This document shows, piece after piece, positions 63,301 to 64,000 of a stretch of DNA of 64,000 nucleotides. The first letter of the stretch is position 1; the number at the start of each line of letters is the position of its first letter. A program made the position numbers and the translations under genes. The DNA comes from Phalacrocorax aristotelis. Taxonomy: Eukaryota > Chordata > Aves > Suliformes > Phalacrocoracidae. Below the pieces are notes generated by a model that was not told the DNA's origin, ran no database searches, and saw only the letters and a list, made by a program, of their open reading frames with translations. The stretch lies in NCBI RefSeq assembly GCF_949628215.1, contig NC_134279.1, positions 64,835,766-64,899,765 on the forward strand, given 5' to 3'.

Positions 63301-64000
63301 TGATATTTCAAATTTTAATATACAAAATTTCAGCGTCTAATTCTGGCTTAATTTCGGATTAATTGATAACCAAATCCAGAGGCTTCTAAATAAACAGCTT
63401 TGAGACGATTGTCCTTTTAAGCATTTCCAAAAAGTTTTCCATAAGAGGTATACACAATAAGCCAACTAATGTTTGGTATTCTGCCAAAGCATTCTTGAAA
63501 TATGTCTACTGAAAGGAACAACCAGGTAAAGGGAAATAGCATTTCTCCTCAGACTCCCAACTGAATCTAAAAACTGTATTTTCCCCAGTTATAGTACTGA
63601 CACTGAAGATCTCTGACCCTTGACTGCAGTAGACTGCGGAGAGGGGCTTGCAGAGAACACCTCTGTGTCTGAGAACAAATGGAGGATGTCCAACATGACA
63701 AACGTCAGCCAAGCATCTGGGAATACCTGTGTTTGTCACGAGCAATAGCAGAGCTTGGGGTAACTCAGTGAACTGTCTGACTGAGGCAGGGATATAATGC
63801 TACAGCCTTCAGCTGTGTAAGAAGTAGATGTTGTAGAAAGGTGACTCTGAGCCTGCTTGGATTTAGTGGTTACCAACAGCAAGCCAGCATGTGCCAGCAG
63901 TTATCATCACCTCCTTGTACTTGGAAGAGCAAATAACCACAGTGTTGCAGACATAGCTGAGGGCAACCAAATGCTTCCTCATCCTTGACAATGCTGTAGC
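60371..64000. other. Non-coding stretch, no gene recognised
   Basis: No recognised exon. A locally more GC-rich segment at about 61.75-62.28 kb carries a 152-codon open frame (61806-62264, plus strand) rich in Leu, Cys, Pro and Phe that matches no family I know. The rest is AT-rich, with small frames only. Confidence 0.6.

Overview
The window looks like AT-rich, gene-poor vertebrate nuclear DNA, most probably from a bird. The main evidence is the 3' end of a CR1 LINE (57.25 kb), which ends in the 8-bp ATTCTATG/ATTCTGTG units typical of avian CR1. There are also several layers of older, badly decayed CR1/L3- and MIR-like repeats. There are no operons, no CRISPR array, no recognisable tRNA or rRNA, and no intact protein-coding gene.

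The centre (about 25-36 kb, minus strand) holds two dead sugar-metabolism genes. The first is cytosolic beta-glucosidase GBA3 (glycoside hydrolase family 1). Exons 1-4 can be placed at 36.0, 31.6, 26.5-25.7 and 25.1 kb. The start codon position reads ATT, exon 2 ends at a GC donor, and exon 3 is full of stops, frameshifts and deletions. The catalytic acid/base Glu is Lys, the exon 3 donor is lost and no final exon was found. Exon 2, however, is fully open and nearly identical in protein sequence to mammalian GBA3, so decay along the gene is very uneven.

The second, on the same strand and lying wholly inside GBA3 intron 2 (about 30.1-26.9 kb), is a string of blocks that I read as a multi-exon pseudogene of D-xylose isomerase (XylA family). 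The blocks match the FWHTF, FEF..HDRDIAPEG, FWGGREGYQ, IGF..EPKP and KLNIEANHATLAGHSF..HIGAMD..EWG landmarks in the correct order. Humans have no such enzyme. GBA3-type enzymes can cleave beta-xylosides, so the nested pair may be the remains of a lost xyloside/xylose-using gene pair. This call was made by eye and needs a profile search.

Left arm (1-25 kb): no gene; a clear old CR1 3' end at 14.5-15.1 kb and some SINE/MIR-like scraps. Right arm (36-57 kb): no gene; an old CR1 reverse-transcriptase remnant at 39.4-39.7 kb, a 48-codon C2H2 zinc-finger-like fragment at 41.8 kb, an old CR1 fragment at 54.3-54.6 kb, a CR1 tail at 56.6 kb and microsatellites. At 57-60.4 kb a younger, 5'-truncated CR1 (minus strand, endonuclease and reverse transcriptase still readable) has inserted into an older plus-strand CR1, whose two halves flank it. 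From 60.4 to 64 kb no gene is seen. No endogenous retrovirus was recognised.
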